Shown here: piece after piece, positions 37,224 through 46,505 of the stretch
Position numbering within the stretch: the first letter of the stretch is position 1
Layout of the letters: the number at the start of each line of letters is the position of its first letter
Assembly (NCBI GenBank): GCA_016191145.1
Contig: JACPPD010000008.1
Location: 62,001-126,000, forward strand
Source of the DNA: Ignavibacteria bacterium
Lineage (GTDB): Bacteria; Bacteroidota; Ignavibacteria; Kapaibacteriales; Kapaibacteriaceae
Length of the DNA: 64,000 nucleotides
Reading direction: 5' to 3'
Translations under genes and position numbers: made by a program
Notes under the pieces: generated by a model
Databases searched by the model: none
What the model was told of the DNA's origin: nothing
What the model saw: the letters and a program-made list of their open reading frames with translations, nothing else

Positions 37224-40200
37224 TAACGCACCACACTCAATTGTTGTGAGATCTGCTGCGTTGGCGTTGTTAAGTGTATTGTGTACGCCCCAGCTTCGAG
37301 AGTCGTTGTATCAAATGGAATAAAGTACATGCCGGGCGACAGGTTTCTCTGTACAATCTGCTTCACCATCCTTCCCGAAACATCAAACAGATCCACTGTT
37401 GTCAGTCCTGACTCAATAACAATCAGTTCAATGACTGCGTTATCCGATGCAGGCTGCGGAATTACACGAAGTCTCGCAGGTCCTTGCGATGGCCGTACAA
37501 GAAGCCGAGGTCCACCCTGAAAGCAAATATTGTCGATCAGCACCATGCCATTCTTAGTCTTGAAGGTTAGCGTATCGTTCGTCCAAACGGAATCGATCTC
37601 GATAGCGGATGCCGTATCGTTTCCCCAGGTAACCGTAAAGGGAAGGGCGAGAGCAATATCGCCAGACTGAGGAATAGGAATTGTGACGTCGAACACACGC
37701 GATCCATCAGTGCCAAATGTGCCTCGATCACCAGAACCTGATGGCGTAAGAATTGTGCCATTCACGCGAAGCCTGGCCTGAATTTCGGAGACCTGAGTTC
37801 TATCAAAATTTACTTTGTCGGAAATTCGAATGGGCACAGTTACATCCTTGCCGATACTGCCCATAACTGTGTCAATCGACAACGTCAGTCCTATATAACT
37901 TTTCACGGTAGCCGAAATGTCGAGTCTTGCCGAACGCTGACAAATGGAATCAACAAACACATACGATGCCGAATAATTTTGCCCAACTATTCCTCCCTTA
38001 AATTTTATCACAACTTCCGATTGTGCATTCGGCATCGTCGTATTTGGTTCAACAGACTCTATTCGAAAATCTCCAAGCTCAATGGGAGTCGGTGCCCATC
38101 GCAGGCTTGTTGTGCCCGTGTTGATGATCTGTATGGACTGCACCGCAGAATTACCTTCATTGACATTATCGAAAATTACTGACGATTTAGACAGTTCAAA
38201 CGCAACTGAATCTTTGCGCGCAACAAACGGAATGATGGTGATTCCGCCAGCAGCATCGACTGCGTTAGAAGAAACAACTAAGCGGGCATCCTTAATACCA
38301 GATTCTGCTGGTGAAAAGCGAATGATAAACGTATTCTTCTCCTGAGCATCCAAGCTAAGAGGAAAAGTTTGTGGTTCAATGATTTCGAATTCCGAAGCAT
38401 CTTCACCTGCGATGGAAGCGGCATACAACTGCAGCGTCGACGTTCCAGTATTCAGGAAAGTAACAGAGTCGGTGACGGGCACTGCGTTACATCGGTCAGA
38501 TGAAAACAGAATGGACTGATCAGACGACGAAATCCGTGCATCACCAGCCCCCTCGCCATACAATCGAAGAGTTGAAATACTGCCGTCTCCAAGTGTGAAT
38601 TCTATCCATGCTGCAAACCTTCCGAACGTTGAAGGAGTGAACCGTAGTAATAGCTGCCGAGGGTTTGTTGAGCTTACGGTGAAAGTGCCGCCGCCACTTT
38701 CCAGAGAGAATTCACTAGACTGTTCACCCAAAAGCAGCGTACGAGTTACCGTGATGGTGCCGGCACTTGCAGGTGCATTGATGTAAATCGTTGTGTCGAC
38801 AACTGCCTGATTTGCGAGCTGGCGTCCGAAATCAACTACAGACGGAAAGGAAATCTTAGAGAGAATACCTATGCCCGATATGCCTACCTGTTTTGTGCCC
38901 GTGCCCGTTACAACCTGGATGCTGGCGGCACGATCTGCAAATACCTGGGGTGTGAATGTTGTTTCCAGAACAAGAGAGTTGGAGGCATTGAGTATGGTTT
39001 GAGGAACTGCGGTAAGAAGCGAAAATTCGTCGACATCGCCGCTCACAAGCCGAGCCGACTTAATAACGAGCGGATCGGATCCTGTATTCGTTATCACAGA
39101 AGAACTAACATCGTTCCCAAATCCAACAACTACGTCGCCATGTTTAATATCAGTAACGCCAGCATTGCCGCCAATGACTCTAAATGCTGCATCGCTGACG
39201 TCCTGTGCCATAACTAATCCCGAGACATTCCAAACACGCGCTGTCTCATCGGACGAAGCGGTAACGATGCGCGAACCATTTAAATTGAATCGCGATGCGT
39301 ATACGGAACCCTGATGTCCCGCTAAGGTGCTGCTGAGCGTCATACTAGAAGCATCGAGCAGCTTAGCCGATCCATCGCCCTCTCCCAACAAAAGCCGTGT
39401 TCCATCGGAAGTAATATCCAAAGCAAGAATTGCTGAGATAGCGCTCGACGTCTCAGACAGTTCAGTACCAGTTGCAGCATCCCATTTTCGAACAATGAAA
39501 TCTGCGCCGCCTGAGTATACACTTTGAGCATCGGGCGAAGCAGCAACGGCATAGACCGGCCCAACATGACCGGTAAGTGTTTGCCGAACCTCCCATGTGT
39601 TGGCATCTCGAACTACAACCTTGCTGCCTTCACCGGTAACGAGAATTTCGTCGTTCAATGAATACCGACAAGAATATACAGGTCCATCCGGAGCTGCAAT
39701 AATGTTTACCGTAGTCCAGTCGGAAGTATTAACAATCATTAGCGACCGTTCGATGCCTATCGCAAGATGATTCCTTGTGGGGGAAAAATCCAAACTCCAA
39801 ACCCGACCGTCTGTTTTGATGGTAATAATCCTCTCACCGGTATTCATATCCCACACGCGTACTGTGCCGTCGAATCCGCCAGACGCGGCAACGTCGAGCC
39901 TCGGATGCGTAGCAACGGCCCAGACCCATCCCTGGTGAGTCCCTAACTGACGTTCCTCCACGCCTGTTACTGAATTCCAAACCCTTACAGTGCCATCGTT
40001 ACCGCCTGTTACAACGCGCTGTGCGGACCTGTCGAAAGCTGCACTGTAAACAGAATTAACATGTCCGCGCAGCACAACAATGTTGGAAGAATCAATAAGA
40101 GTATGCTGAACACGGATTATTGAATTATCACTTGTGGTCGGTCCGGCTGTCCATCGATATGAATTGCCTTGTGCATTTTCTGTGATGGTCGACCATGTTG

Positions 40201-41521
40201 TTCCTGCATCGGAACTCATTTCAATGCGAACAGGGTCGGCGGGTAGAGTATTCGTCCATTCAATCAAGGTATCCAGACCGGCTACAAACGATTCACCTCC
40301 GTTTGGTTTCAAAACTTTTATGGTCTGACCCTGCGGCGACAAACCACCGCGCACATATAACGGCGTTACTTCGCAGCCATTGGAAGTAATTGTAAACGTG
40401 CCGAAGTGAATGGTAGCTGCTCCGGCAAAAGCTACGGTGAGGTCTATCGACTGGTCTTGCTGAAGAACAGTACCTGGTTCAATTGTTGGGTTGAGAGTAA
40501 AAACAGGATCGCTTTTTGCAACGCTCTGAATGGTTACGGGCGCGCCGCGTGCTGTGAGCCGTACCGTAGTCTGGGCAGGTACTCCTGTAGTACCGAAGTC
40601 TATGCCGGACACCGACCACTCCAAGGCGGAAATATTATAAGAAGGTACAGAATACAATTCCGTTCTCACAACGGAATTGTAGGTGAATTCTGCCACATGC
40701 GATCGAATGCACAAATCGGCAGGTACATATTCAAGAGTAGATGCAGCTAGTCTTTTTGCCTGCGATACAAATCCAAGAGCATAAGCATTAGCATCTGCCG
40801 ATGATGCAACGTTTTCGACCCACAAACCACCCGAGCTGTCTGCCAATTTTTTCAACTCAGGCGTCAGCCCCGTCCGCACTCCAATGATGTACACTTCTGT
40901 ACGGAACGATTTTACAAGCTGCAGTGATGCTGCCACATTGAACGAAGGAGCACCATCGACAATCAATAACAATGCGCGTGGATTCCGCGCAGTTTGCAAG
41001 TGAACGAGTCCGCCCATGGGCTGACTGTTTAGCCCCTTATTTAAATCAGTACCTGAGCCTGCTTTGAGGTAAGCGAGCGACGAAACGTATAAGGTTTTAT
41101 CGGTGGTTAGCCCATGCAGAAGAGTTGGATTGGCATCGAACATTCCTAATGCAATTTCATCTGTGCTCTGATTGAGCAGGGAAGGGGCTTGCTGGGCAGC
41201 CCCCTTAATGATTTCGAATGTTGAAGGTGTTCCGCCCGAAACGGACGACGACATATCGGCCAAGACCATGAGCGACACCGCCCGCTCGTTTGTTGATGGC
41301 TCCTGTCCAACGGTGACTGCCAGGGGAGAACCATTGTGCTTCAGCGCAATGCTGCCCTCGGTAATGGGTTGCGGCGCCCATGAAAACGCAAACGCATAGG
41401 CACGCGAAACAACGGTGGGATAGGATTTAGCATCTGTGCCAACAACAACAAAGGATTGTCCCCAAACCTCGTTACTTAACAAAAAACATACTACGATACA
41501 AACAGCAGTAACCATTCTCAT
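37223..41521 (-). CDS. Giant secreted VWA / WD40 / choice-of-anchor D protein with T9SS sorting domain
   Basis: 1432 residues. In order: signal peptide (1-22); VWA domain (about 80-260) with a MIDAS DMSSS and GSGTD; a PNGGE-type beta domain (about 400-475); seven or so WD40 blades (about 485-765, such as GHVNSVYSAAFD, GGNDGTVRVWN, ASSDETARVWN); repeated choice-of-anchor D-like Ig domains (about 790-1150); a cohesin/Big-like segment; and a C-terminal type A sorting domain (PQPASDNAVIEL, DVSGRMVKQ, LSPGMYFIPF). It is predicted to be exported through T9SS and attached to the surface. A -7 type box (TAGATTTG, minus 41569-41562) lies about 40 nt upstream. It overlaps the OmpA gene by TAATG. Confidence 0.88.
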   Translation of the reverse strand: MRMVTAVCIVVCFLLSNEVWGQSFVVVGTDAKSYPTVVSRAYAFAFSWAPQPITEGSIALKHNGSPLAVTVGQEPSTNERAVSLMVLADMSSSVSGGTPSTFEIIKGAAQQAPSLLNQSTDEIALGMFDANPTLLHGLTTDKTLYVSSLAYLKAGSGTDLNKGLNSQPMGGLVHLQTARNPRALLLIVDGAPSFNVAASLQLVKSFRTEVYIIGVRTGLTPELKKLADSSGGLWVENVASSADANAYALGFVSQAKRLAASTLEYVPADLCIRSHVAEFTYNSVVRTELYSVPSYNISALEWSVSGIDFGTTGVPAQTTVRLTARGAPVTIQSVAKSDPVFTLNPTIEPGTVLQQDQSIDLTVAFAGAATIHFGTFTITSNGCEVTPLYVRGGLSPQGQTIKVLKPNGGESFVAGLDTLIEWTNTLPADPVRIEMSSDAGTTWSTITENAQGNSYRWTAGPTTSDNSIIRVQHTLIDSSNIVVLRGHVNSVYSAAFDRSAQRVVTGGNDGTVRVWNSVTGVEERQLGTHQGWVWAVATHPRLDVAASGGFDGTVRVWDMNTGERIITIKTDGRVWSLDFSPTRNHLAIGIERSLMIVNTSDWTTVNIIAAPDGPVYSCRYSLNDEILVTGEGSKVVVRDANTWEVRQTLTGHVGPVYAVAASPDAQSVYSGGADFIVRKWDAATGTELSETSSAISAILALDITSDGTRLLLGEGDGSAKLLDASSMTLSSTLAGHQGSVYASRFNLNGSRIVTASSDETARVWNVSGLVMAQDVSDAAFRVIGGNAGVTDIKHGDVVVGFGNDVSSSVITNTGSDPLVIKSARLVSGDVDEFSLLTAVPQTILNASNSLVLETTFTPQVFADRAASIQVVTGTGTKQVGISGIGILSKISFPSVVDFGRQLANQAVVDTTIYINAPASAGTITVTRTLLLGEQSSEFSLESGGGTFTVSSTNPRQLLLRFTPSTFGRFAAWIEFTLGDGSISTLRLYGEGAGDARISSSDQSILFSSDRCNAVPVTDSVTFLNTGTSTLQLYAASIAGEDASEFEIIEPQTFPLSLDAQEKNTFIIRFSPAESGIKDARLVVSSNAVDAAGGITIIPFVARKDSVAFELSKSSVIFDNVNEGNSAVQSIQIINTGTTSLRWAPTPIELGDFRIESVEPNTTMPNAQSEVVIKFKGGIVGQNYSASYVFVDSICQRSARLDISATVKSYIGLTLSIDTVMGSIGKDVTVPIRISDKVNFDRTQVSEIQARLRVNGTILTPSGSGDRGTFGTDGSRVFDVTIPIPQSGDIALALPFTVTWGNDTASAIEIDSVWTNDTLTFKTKNGMVLIDNICFQGGPRLLVRPSQGPARLRVIPQPASDNAVIELIVIESGLTTVDLFDVSGRMVKQIVQRNLSPGMYFIPFDTTTLEAGAYTIHLTTPTQQISQQLSVVR

Positions 41522-41602
41522 AAAGTATACACCTCATTAAAACTGAGTTTCCCAACTGTGCCAAATCTATGGAATGGTCAACAGATAACAGGCGGAATGG
41601 TT

Positions 41603-43621
41603 TCAGCGTATTGGAGAAATAACTTCGATAATTACCGTTCGATTGTAGGCACGGCCTTCCGGCAGGGAATTATCGAACTGCGGCGCCTCTTCGCCTACGG
41701 CAGCAATGGTGTAATTCTTAATGCCGAGCGCCTTCGCTACCTCGGCTGCACGGCGTCTGGAAAGCTCCATATTATAGTCCGATGCTCCCATGGCATCGGT
41801 CATGCCAAAAATCTTTACGGCATTTCCCTGCTCTATTCGCGTACGTATCGATGCAAGCACGTCGCGATGCTCGCGTGTAAGAGATGCATCATCGAACCTA
41901 AACAATATTAGAATGTATCGTTCAATCTGAACGTCGGCAATCTGTTCCGACTGTTTGCGCTCAGCAGAGACTTCGGCAAACAAAATTGTATCCGCGGCGT
42001 GCTGACGTTTGCCTGAGGTGAGTTCAACCTCATAGTCGACGATGATTTTGTTGTCTGAAGCATCCTGATGCATTTGGTATAATCTTTCCGAGGGAAGGCG
42101 AACGGTGTCGGCGTACTGAACCGTCAGTGAATCAAATTCAAGATCGTGGGATTCAGAATGGGCTTTTGACCGAACGGTGACGGTGCGTCGAGCTAAGCCT
42201 TCTGGAACCGATGCAGTGAGGATGACTGCAGCAGTGTCTGGCGTAATAGTTCTGCGTGTACTTCGGATAGTAATCGGATGGAGGATCTCAGAGGAGGATG
42301 AGGAAATTTCAACGCGACGGTTCTCCTGCTGTGCATACGGTTCATCGGCTTCAGTACTGGCTCTGGTTGGAACGGATGGGCTACGTCGGGACGTAACAGC
42401 AATCCTCGCCCGATCTGCGCCAATACTCACAAGCACGTCGCGCACGGCTTCTGCTCGCATTCTGCCAAGCTCCACACCTCGATCACCGTCTACATCGGCT
42501 GTGCTGCCGGTTAGCGTTATTGTGGCAGAAGTATCTTCCTTAAGTCTGCGTGCCACGATTCCTAGCAGGGCTGTTAAGGCATCGGCTGACGTTGCAGATT
42601 CCGGAGAATCGTATACCCTGCGTGCTGAGTTGACGTATCGGTCTGGAACGTGGTAAATGCCATGATCAAAATAGATATGGCCAAGCAGCGGCATTTGGTC
42701 GATGACGGCTGTGTCTTCGACAACCACAGTATCGAGATCTATGGAACCTGCATAGTAATCTTTGTTAGCATGTCGAACAAACCTGGCAGAAAGTGCAACG
42801 TCAGGCACAGTAAGCGCGGGAGGCGGAGTCAGGGGAGGCTCGACTATCGGTGGCGTAACCGGTGTCCGAAGAGGAGTTGAGTAAAACAATGCCACAGAAA
42901 ATCGAAACTGGGACACACTCCATTGAATATCGGGTGTGACGTTAGTAAGCGGATAGCTATAAAATATTTCCGGAGCTACGTTGAATGCTGAACCAGGACC
43001 AACGGGCAGCACATACCGTAGGCCTAAGCTAACAGCCAGCCTTAATGACGATGCATTTGGAATATCGCCTACGGTATTTACCCATTCACGCCCGGATCCA
43101 AGGTATTCGCCGTAGTCTGCCGGCTCTATAAGTGTTTCTGTTTGATGGAACATTGATGATGTTACGAATGCGATGCGCGGTCCAACCATAACGTCGAGAG
43201 CGCCAATCGGACGAAATGCTATCAGCGGTTCAACGCCGATACTTGCCAACGTTGCATCCAACCGATGTTGGAACAGCGCTTGCACGACCTGTGCAGAATC
43301 GCGCAGATCGGCAACGAAGCTGAATTCATCATCTGCCAGCGTCCCGCGTTCATTCGAGTAGGCGAGTCGCGTTTGCAGCCGCCACTGCGCACTCATCTGT
43401 ACGGTAAAAAACGATCCAGCATACGTACCCCAGCCACTACCGCCAGTGAATTCCGGGCAGCACGATGGATAGGAACCAAGTCTGCTGAACGATGCTGCAT
43501 GCACGTTTCTATGTGCACCAGCTACAATGCCCCATTCATATCGCATCTGTTGAAGTGTATCGGATTCCTGCGCCGCAAGCAGGACATGAGACACAACAAG
43601 AGCTGCCGTGATTACTTTCAT
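41603..43621 (-). CDS. Outer-membrane protein with two OmpA-like domains (copy 2)
   Basis: 672 residues from the ATG at 43621, where a signal peptide (MKVITAALVVSHVLLA) begins; the longer frame adds 21 unlikely residues. Same architecture as 35187-37223: a barrel region with YPSCCPEFTGGSGWG, a first OmpA domain (about 325-450, IYFDHGIYHVPDRYV, LTGSTADVDGDRGVELG, ENRRVEIS), a linker, and a second OmpA half (about 580-672, ILILFRFDDASLTREH, IFGMTDAMGASDYN, LSRRRAAEVAKALG). Both copies share the CCPxFTG motif and the spacing of the domains, so they arose by duplication. It lies 82 nt upstream of the VWA gene on the same strand and may be co-transcribed with it. Confidence 0.85.
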   Translation of the reverse strand: MKVITAALVVSHVLLAAQESDTLQQMRYEWGIVAGAHRNVHAASFSRLGSYPSCCPEFTGGSGWGTYAGSFFTVQMSAQWRLQTRLAYSNERGTLADDEFSFVADLRDSAQVVQALFQHRLDATLASIGVEPLIAFRPIGALDVMVGPRIAFVTSSMFHQTETLIEPADYGEYLGSGREWVNTVGDIPNASSLRLAVSLGLRYVLPVGPGSAFNVAPEIFYSYPLTNVTPDIQWSVSQFRFSVALFYSTPLRTPVTPPIVEPPLTPPPALTVPDVALSARFVRHANKDYYAGSIDLDTVVVEDTAVIDQMPLLGHIYFDHGIYHVPDRYVNSARRVYDSPESATSADALTALLGIVARRLKEDTSATITLTGSTADVDGDRGVELGRMRAEAVRDVLVSIGADRARIAVTSRRSPSVPTRASTEADEPYAQQENRRVEISSSSSEILHPITIRSTRRTITPDTAAVILTASVPEGLARRTVTVRSKAHSESHDLEFDSLTVQYADTVRLPSERLYQMHQDASDNKIIVDYEVELTSGKRQHAADTILFAEVSAERKQSEQIADVQIERYILILFRFDDASLTREHRDVLASIRTRIEQGNAVKIFGMTDAMGASDYNMELSRRRAAEVAKALGIKNYTIAAVGEEAPQFDNSLPEGRAYNRTVIIEVISPIR

Positions 43622-43662
43622 CTGAGGCGGACGTGTGCGATGTAGGGGGCAATGTGACGTCT

Positions 43663-44307
43663 CTACACAAGCGATGAAGGGCAAAGATCGTTAACAACAC
43701 ACTCTGCACATTTGGGCTTCCTGGCAATACATGTTCGTCTGCCATGAGTGATAAACAAGTGATTAAGATCGTTCCAGGAAACTTTCTCAACCAGGTCCAT
43801 TAACGCATATTCAACCTTTTCGGCATCTTCGGTTTGAACTAGTCCTAAACGGTTCGACACTCTCATCACGTGAGTATCAACGGTGATGGCCGCGATGTTG
43901 AAACACGTGCTAAGTACGCAATTCGCTGTTTTGCGTCCAACTCCCGGCAACGATGTAAGCTCTTCAACACTCGACGGTACCTCGCCGTTAAACCGCTCTA
44001 TCAACTCTGCGCAGCATCCCCGGATGTTCCGTGCCTTGTTTCTAAAGAATCCCGTCGACCGAATATCTTCTTCCAATTCCTCCTGAGAAACATCGATGTA
44101 ATCCTGTGGGTTCTTATACTTTAAAAACAATTTCTTAGTCACAATATTTACCCTGTCGTCAGTACACTGAGCTGACAAGATTGTTGCCACCAATAATTCG
44201 AAAGGGGACGCAAAGTCGAGCCCTACCTTTGCCCCTGGATATGCAATTATAAATCTATTTAGTATTTCCTGAACTACACTGCCATTGTCAATCTTCCTCT
44301 CCTCCAC
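43663..44307 (-). CDS. nth: Endonuclease III
   Basis: DNA glycosylase/AP lyase for oxidised pyrimidines. The helix-hairpin-helix is LPGVGRKTANCVL with the catalytic lysine, the catalytic Asp is in VDTHVMRVSNRLGL, and the [4Fe-4S] ligands C-x6-C-x2-C-x5-C end the protein (CIARKPKCAECVVNDLC). I chose the GTG at 44307, preceded by AAGGAAGG; ATGs at 44346 and 44361 are in frame but would overlap the glycosyltransferase gene more. The gene overlaps the GT2 3' end by about 20 nt. Confidence 0.94.
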   Translation of the reverse strand: MEERKIDNGSVVQEILNRFIIAYPGAKVGLDFASPFELLVATILSAQCTDDRVNIVTKKLFLKYKNPQDYIDVSQEELEEDIRSTGFFRNKARNIRGCCAELIERFNGEVPSSVEELTSLPGVGRKTANCVLSTCFNIAAITVDTHVMRVSNRLGLVQTEDAEKVEYALMDLVEKVSWNDLNHLFITHGRRTCIARKPKCAECVVNDLCPSSLV

Positions 44308-44941
44308 TCTTCCTTCCTTTCTTTTTGGTTTCCGAATCTTGCCCATCTCTATAGTACACATAGCTCTTCACATCTGTACGCGCAATCACAATACCGAATG
44401 CCGAAGCTTTTTCATAAAATAATGTATCATCTGCATAAGCTCCCTCCGGAAACATGCCAATGACGTCGAACACGTCGCGCCGCACGAAGAATGTACCGCC
44501 GATTATGCACTCGTCTACATGCACATAGCGTTCTCTATCGTGCATGTCTATCACCCACGGATCTCCCACTACACGGCAGCCGCCAATCAGCATCTGTACA
44601 TTTTTGTTATTCATCAGCAGAAGCTTCCTGGAAGCCAGATGATCAGGTTCGTAGGCATCGTCGGAATCAAGGAACGTCACCCAGGCCCCCTTCACATTTC
44701 TGATTCCAACGTTCCTTGCAGCCGCCACTCCGAGGTTTTTCTGTCCTTGTGTTTTCACATACGCAATATTGGCGTGATATTGCGCGTAGTTTTGTGCCAC
44801 AGCATGCGTGTTATCTACCGACGCATCGTCAACGATAATTGCTTCCCAATCTTTCTCCGTTTGAACAAGAAGTGAATCCAGGGCGCGGGGGAGGACGTGT
44901 GCGCGATTATATGTGCAGATGACTACGCTAAAGAATGGCAT
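44288..44941 (-). CDS. Glycosyltransferase family 2 (GT-A fold)
   Basis: 217 residues from the ATG at 44941 (MPFFSVVICTYNRAHVLPRAL); a longer frame adds 17 residues that run through the divergent rsmG start. The nucleotide-sugar-binding aspartates are in WEAIIVDDASVDN and the DxD region in VTFLDSDDAYEPDHL. WVIDMHDRERYVH and GGTFFVRRDVFDVIG are acceptor-side motifs. The C-terminus is highly basic (KKKGRKSGGEED). It is likely an envelope glycan enzyme with no partner genes beside it. Confidence 0.88.
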   Translation of the reverse strand: MPFFSVVICTYNRAHVLPRALDSLLVQTEKDWEAIIVDDASVDNTHAVAQNYAQYHANIAYVKTQGQKNLGVAAARNVGIRNVKGAWVTFLDSDDAYEPDHLASRKLLLMNNKNVQMLIGGCRVVGDPWVIDMHDRERYVHVDECIIGGTFFVRRDVFDVIGMFPEGAYADDTLFYEKASAFGIVIARTDVKSYVYYRDGQDSETKKKGRKSGGEED

Positions 44942-45614
44942 GACAAGAACCGAAAATATCGACATTTGGACTACTTGCACTGCAAACAGCATTATGCTCT
45001 CTCGGGAGCAGATGGATTCGCTTGTGAGGTATCACGACGAGCTGCGCTATTGGAATGCGCGCGTGAACATGATTTCGCACAACGACGAAGAACATATCTG
45101 GGTGAAGCACATCCTGCATTCGCTGATGCTTCTTAAATACGTCAGCTTCAAACCCAAGGCACGCGTTCTCGATGTGGGAACGGGAGGGGGTTTGCCCGGA
45201 TTGCCAATAAAGATTGCGCGGCCAGACGTGAAGATGACACTCATTGATTCCATCGCCAAGAAAATTAAGATGGTATCAATGTTTGCACAGCACACCGGTT
45301 TGAAGGATGTCGACGTTATCTGCACGCGCGCCGAGCGCCTTGCCGACGATGCGCACTACAGAGGCTACTTCGACGTTGTTATCACACGGGCAACAGCATC
45401 GGCAAAAGACATCATTTCGTGGACAAGCCCCTTACTCGCAAAAAATGGATGCTGGGCACTCATGAAAGGGGGCGACCTTTCGCACGAGATCGAGGAAGCC
45501 CGAGCAGCTCTGCCGGCGGGGCAGGTACAGGTAGAAGAACTCCTGATTGACTGTTTTGGCGTACCGCAATTCAAGGCCGATGAAAAGAAAGTTCTAATAT
45601 GTCGATTATCGTAA
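44940..45614 (+). CDS. rsmG: 16S rRNA (guanine(527)-N(7))-methyltransferase
   Basis: 224 residues from the ATG at 44940. It methylates G527 of 16S rRNA with SAM. Signatures are YHDELRYWNARVNMIS (about 33-48), HILHSL, the SAM motif VLDVGTGGGLPGLPIKIA (about 77-94), and FDVVITRATASAKDI with the GGDLSHEI segment later. The ATG shares bases with the divergent GT2 start (both within CATG at 44939-44942). A later ATG at 44994 is an alternative but would trim the N-terminal helix. Its stop overlaps the DUF4159 gene by 16 nt. Confidence 0.93.
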   Translation: MTRTENIDIWTTCTANSIMLSREQMDSLVRYHDELRYWNARVNMISHNDEEHIWVKHILHSLMLLKYVSFKPKARVLDVGTGGGLPGLPIKIARPDVKMTLIDSIAKKIKMVSMFAQHTGLKDVDVICTRAERLADDAHYRGYFDVVITRATASAKDIISWTSPLLAKNGCWALMKGGDLSHEIEEARAALPAGQVQVEELLIDCFGVPQFKADEKKVLICRLS

Positions 45615-46267
45615 CAATACTTACAATATTACTCACAGTTCAGCAGACGCATATACCTGCGCCTCAGTCGTTATCGGGCATTAAGCTTGCCCGGGTCAAG
45701 TACGGCGGCGGCGGCGATTGGTACAACGACCCCAGTGCAGAAGTAAATTTATTGAGATACGTGAGGGCAAATACGAATATCAACGTCGAGCCCGTTTACG
45801 AGTACGTAGACTTATCCAGCGACAACCTCTTCCAGTATCCATTGATTTTCATGACGGGTCACGGCACCGTCAACTTCACCGAATCCGAGGCACGAAACCT
45901 AAGGTCATATCTTGAGAACGGGGGATTTTTGTACGTCGACGATGATTATGGCATGGACAAGTCGATACGTAAAGAACTCAAGAAAGTATTTCCGGAGCAG
46001 GACCTTGTCGAGCTTCCATTCGACCACCCCATTTACCACACGCACTTCGATTTTCCCAATGGGCTGCCGAAGATCCACGAGCACGACGCAAAGCCGCCGC
46101 AGGGCTTTGGACTATTTATCGGCAAACGTTTGTGCGTTTTCTATACCGTCGAAACCAATCCAAGCGATGGCTGGGCAGATCCGGAGGTTCATCACGATCC
46201 GCCGGAAAAGAGGGAAGCGGCATTGAAGATAGGGACGAACATCATTGTATATGCCCTGAGCCAATGA
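45599..46267 (+). CDS. DUF4159-domain exported protein
   Basis: 222 residues with an N-terminal signal (about 1-18). Typical DUF4159 features are LARVKYGGGGDWYNDPSAEVNLLRY written across about 30-55, FMTGHGTVNFTESEARNLR, YLENGGFLYVDDDYGMD and the C-terminal NIIVYALSQ. The fold resembles a class I glutamine amidotransferase-like/PIG-L-type Rossmann domain by family knowledge. Function is unknown; such genes often occur near gliding, aerotolerance (Bat) or DUF4175 genes in Bacteroidota, and a DUF4175 gene does follow here. The start overlaps the rsmG stop by 16 nt. Confidence 0.85.
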   Translation: MSIIVTILTILLTVQQTHIPAPQSLSGIKLARVKYGGGGDWYNDPSAEVNLLRYVRANTNINVEPVYEYVDLSSDNLFQYPLIFMTGHGTVNFTESEARNLRSYLENGGFLYVDDDYGMDKSIRKELKKVFPEQDLVELPFDHPIYHTHFDFPNGLPKIHEHDAKPPQGFGLFIGKRLCVFYTVETNPSDGWADPEVHHDPPEKREAALKIGTNIIVYALSQ

Positions 46268-46278
46268 CCCGAAAAACG

Positions 46279-46306
46279 ATGCCGGGTATCTCTTGATACC
46301 CGGCAT
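46279..46306. repeat. Palindromic repeat copy A
   Basis: A 12-bp perfect stem with arms ATGCCGGGTATC and GATACCCGGCAT around a TCTT loop. One of three copies in the window (also 46331-46366 and 55789-55820). On the minus strand it is followed by CGTTTTT, so it could terminate minus-strand transcripts, though no minus-strand gene is upstream. On the plus strand it has no T-tract. Confidence 0.85.
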
Positions 46307-46330
46307 GGCGTTAAAACCGTATGTTCTTAA

Positions 46331-46366
46331 CACGATGCCGGGTATCAAGAGATACCCGGCATCGTG
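46331..46366. repeat. Palindromic repeat copy B (inverted)
   Basis: The same palindrome with the loop reading AAGA, so it is in the opposite orientation to copy A, and with a longer 16-bp stem (arms start CACGATGCCGGGTATC). It lies 24 nt after copy A in the 239-nt gap between the DUF4159 and DUF4175 genes. No other element is visible in that gap. No T-tract follows on the plus strand. Confidence 0.85.
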
Positions 46367-46505
46367 GGTTCGTGGGGATCTTTTGGGGATAAAATTGTAC
46401 GGTTCGGCGTCTGTTGTATTTTCCCTGCCCCTAACTGAATTTGTTTATTAATCCGTCCACTTCCCGCCAACTACTGTACAGCAGCAGACTACCATCCGCC
46501 ATACA

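Noticed and set aside
42177-42656. 159-aa plus-strand frame in the OmpA-like gene
   Set aside because: Antisense shadow, Ser/Arg/Thr-rich, overlapping conserved OmpA motifs.
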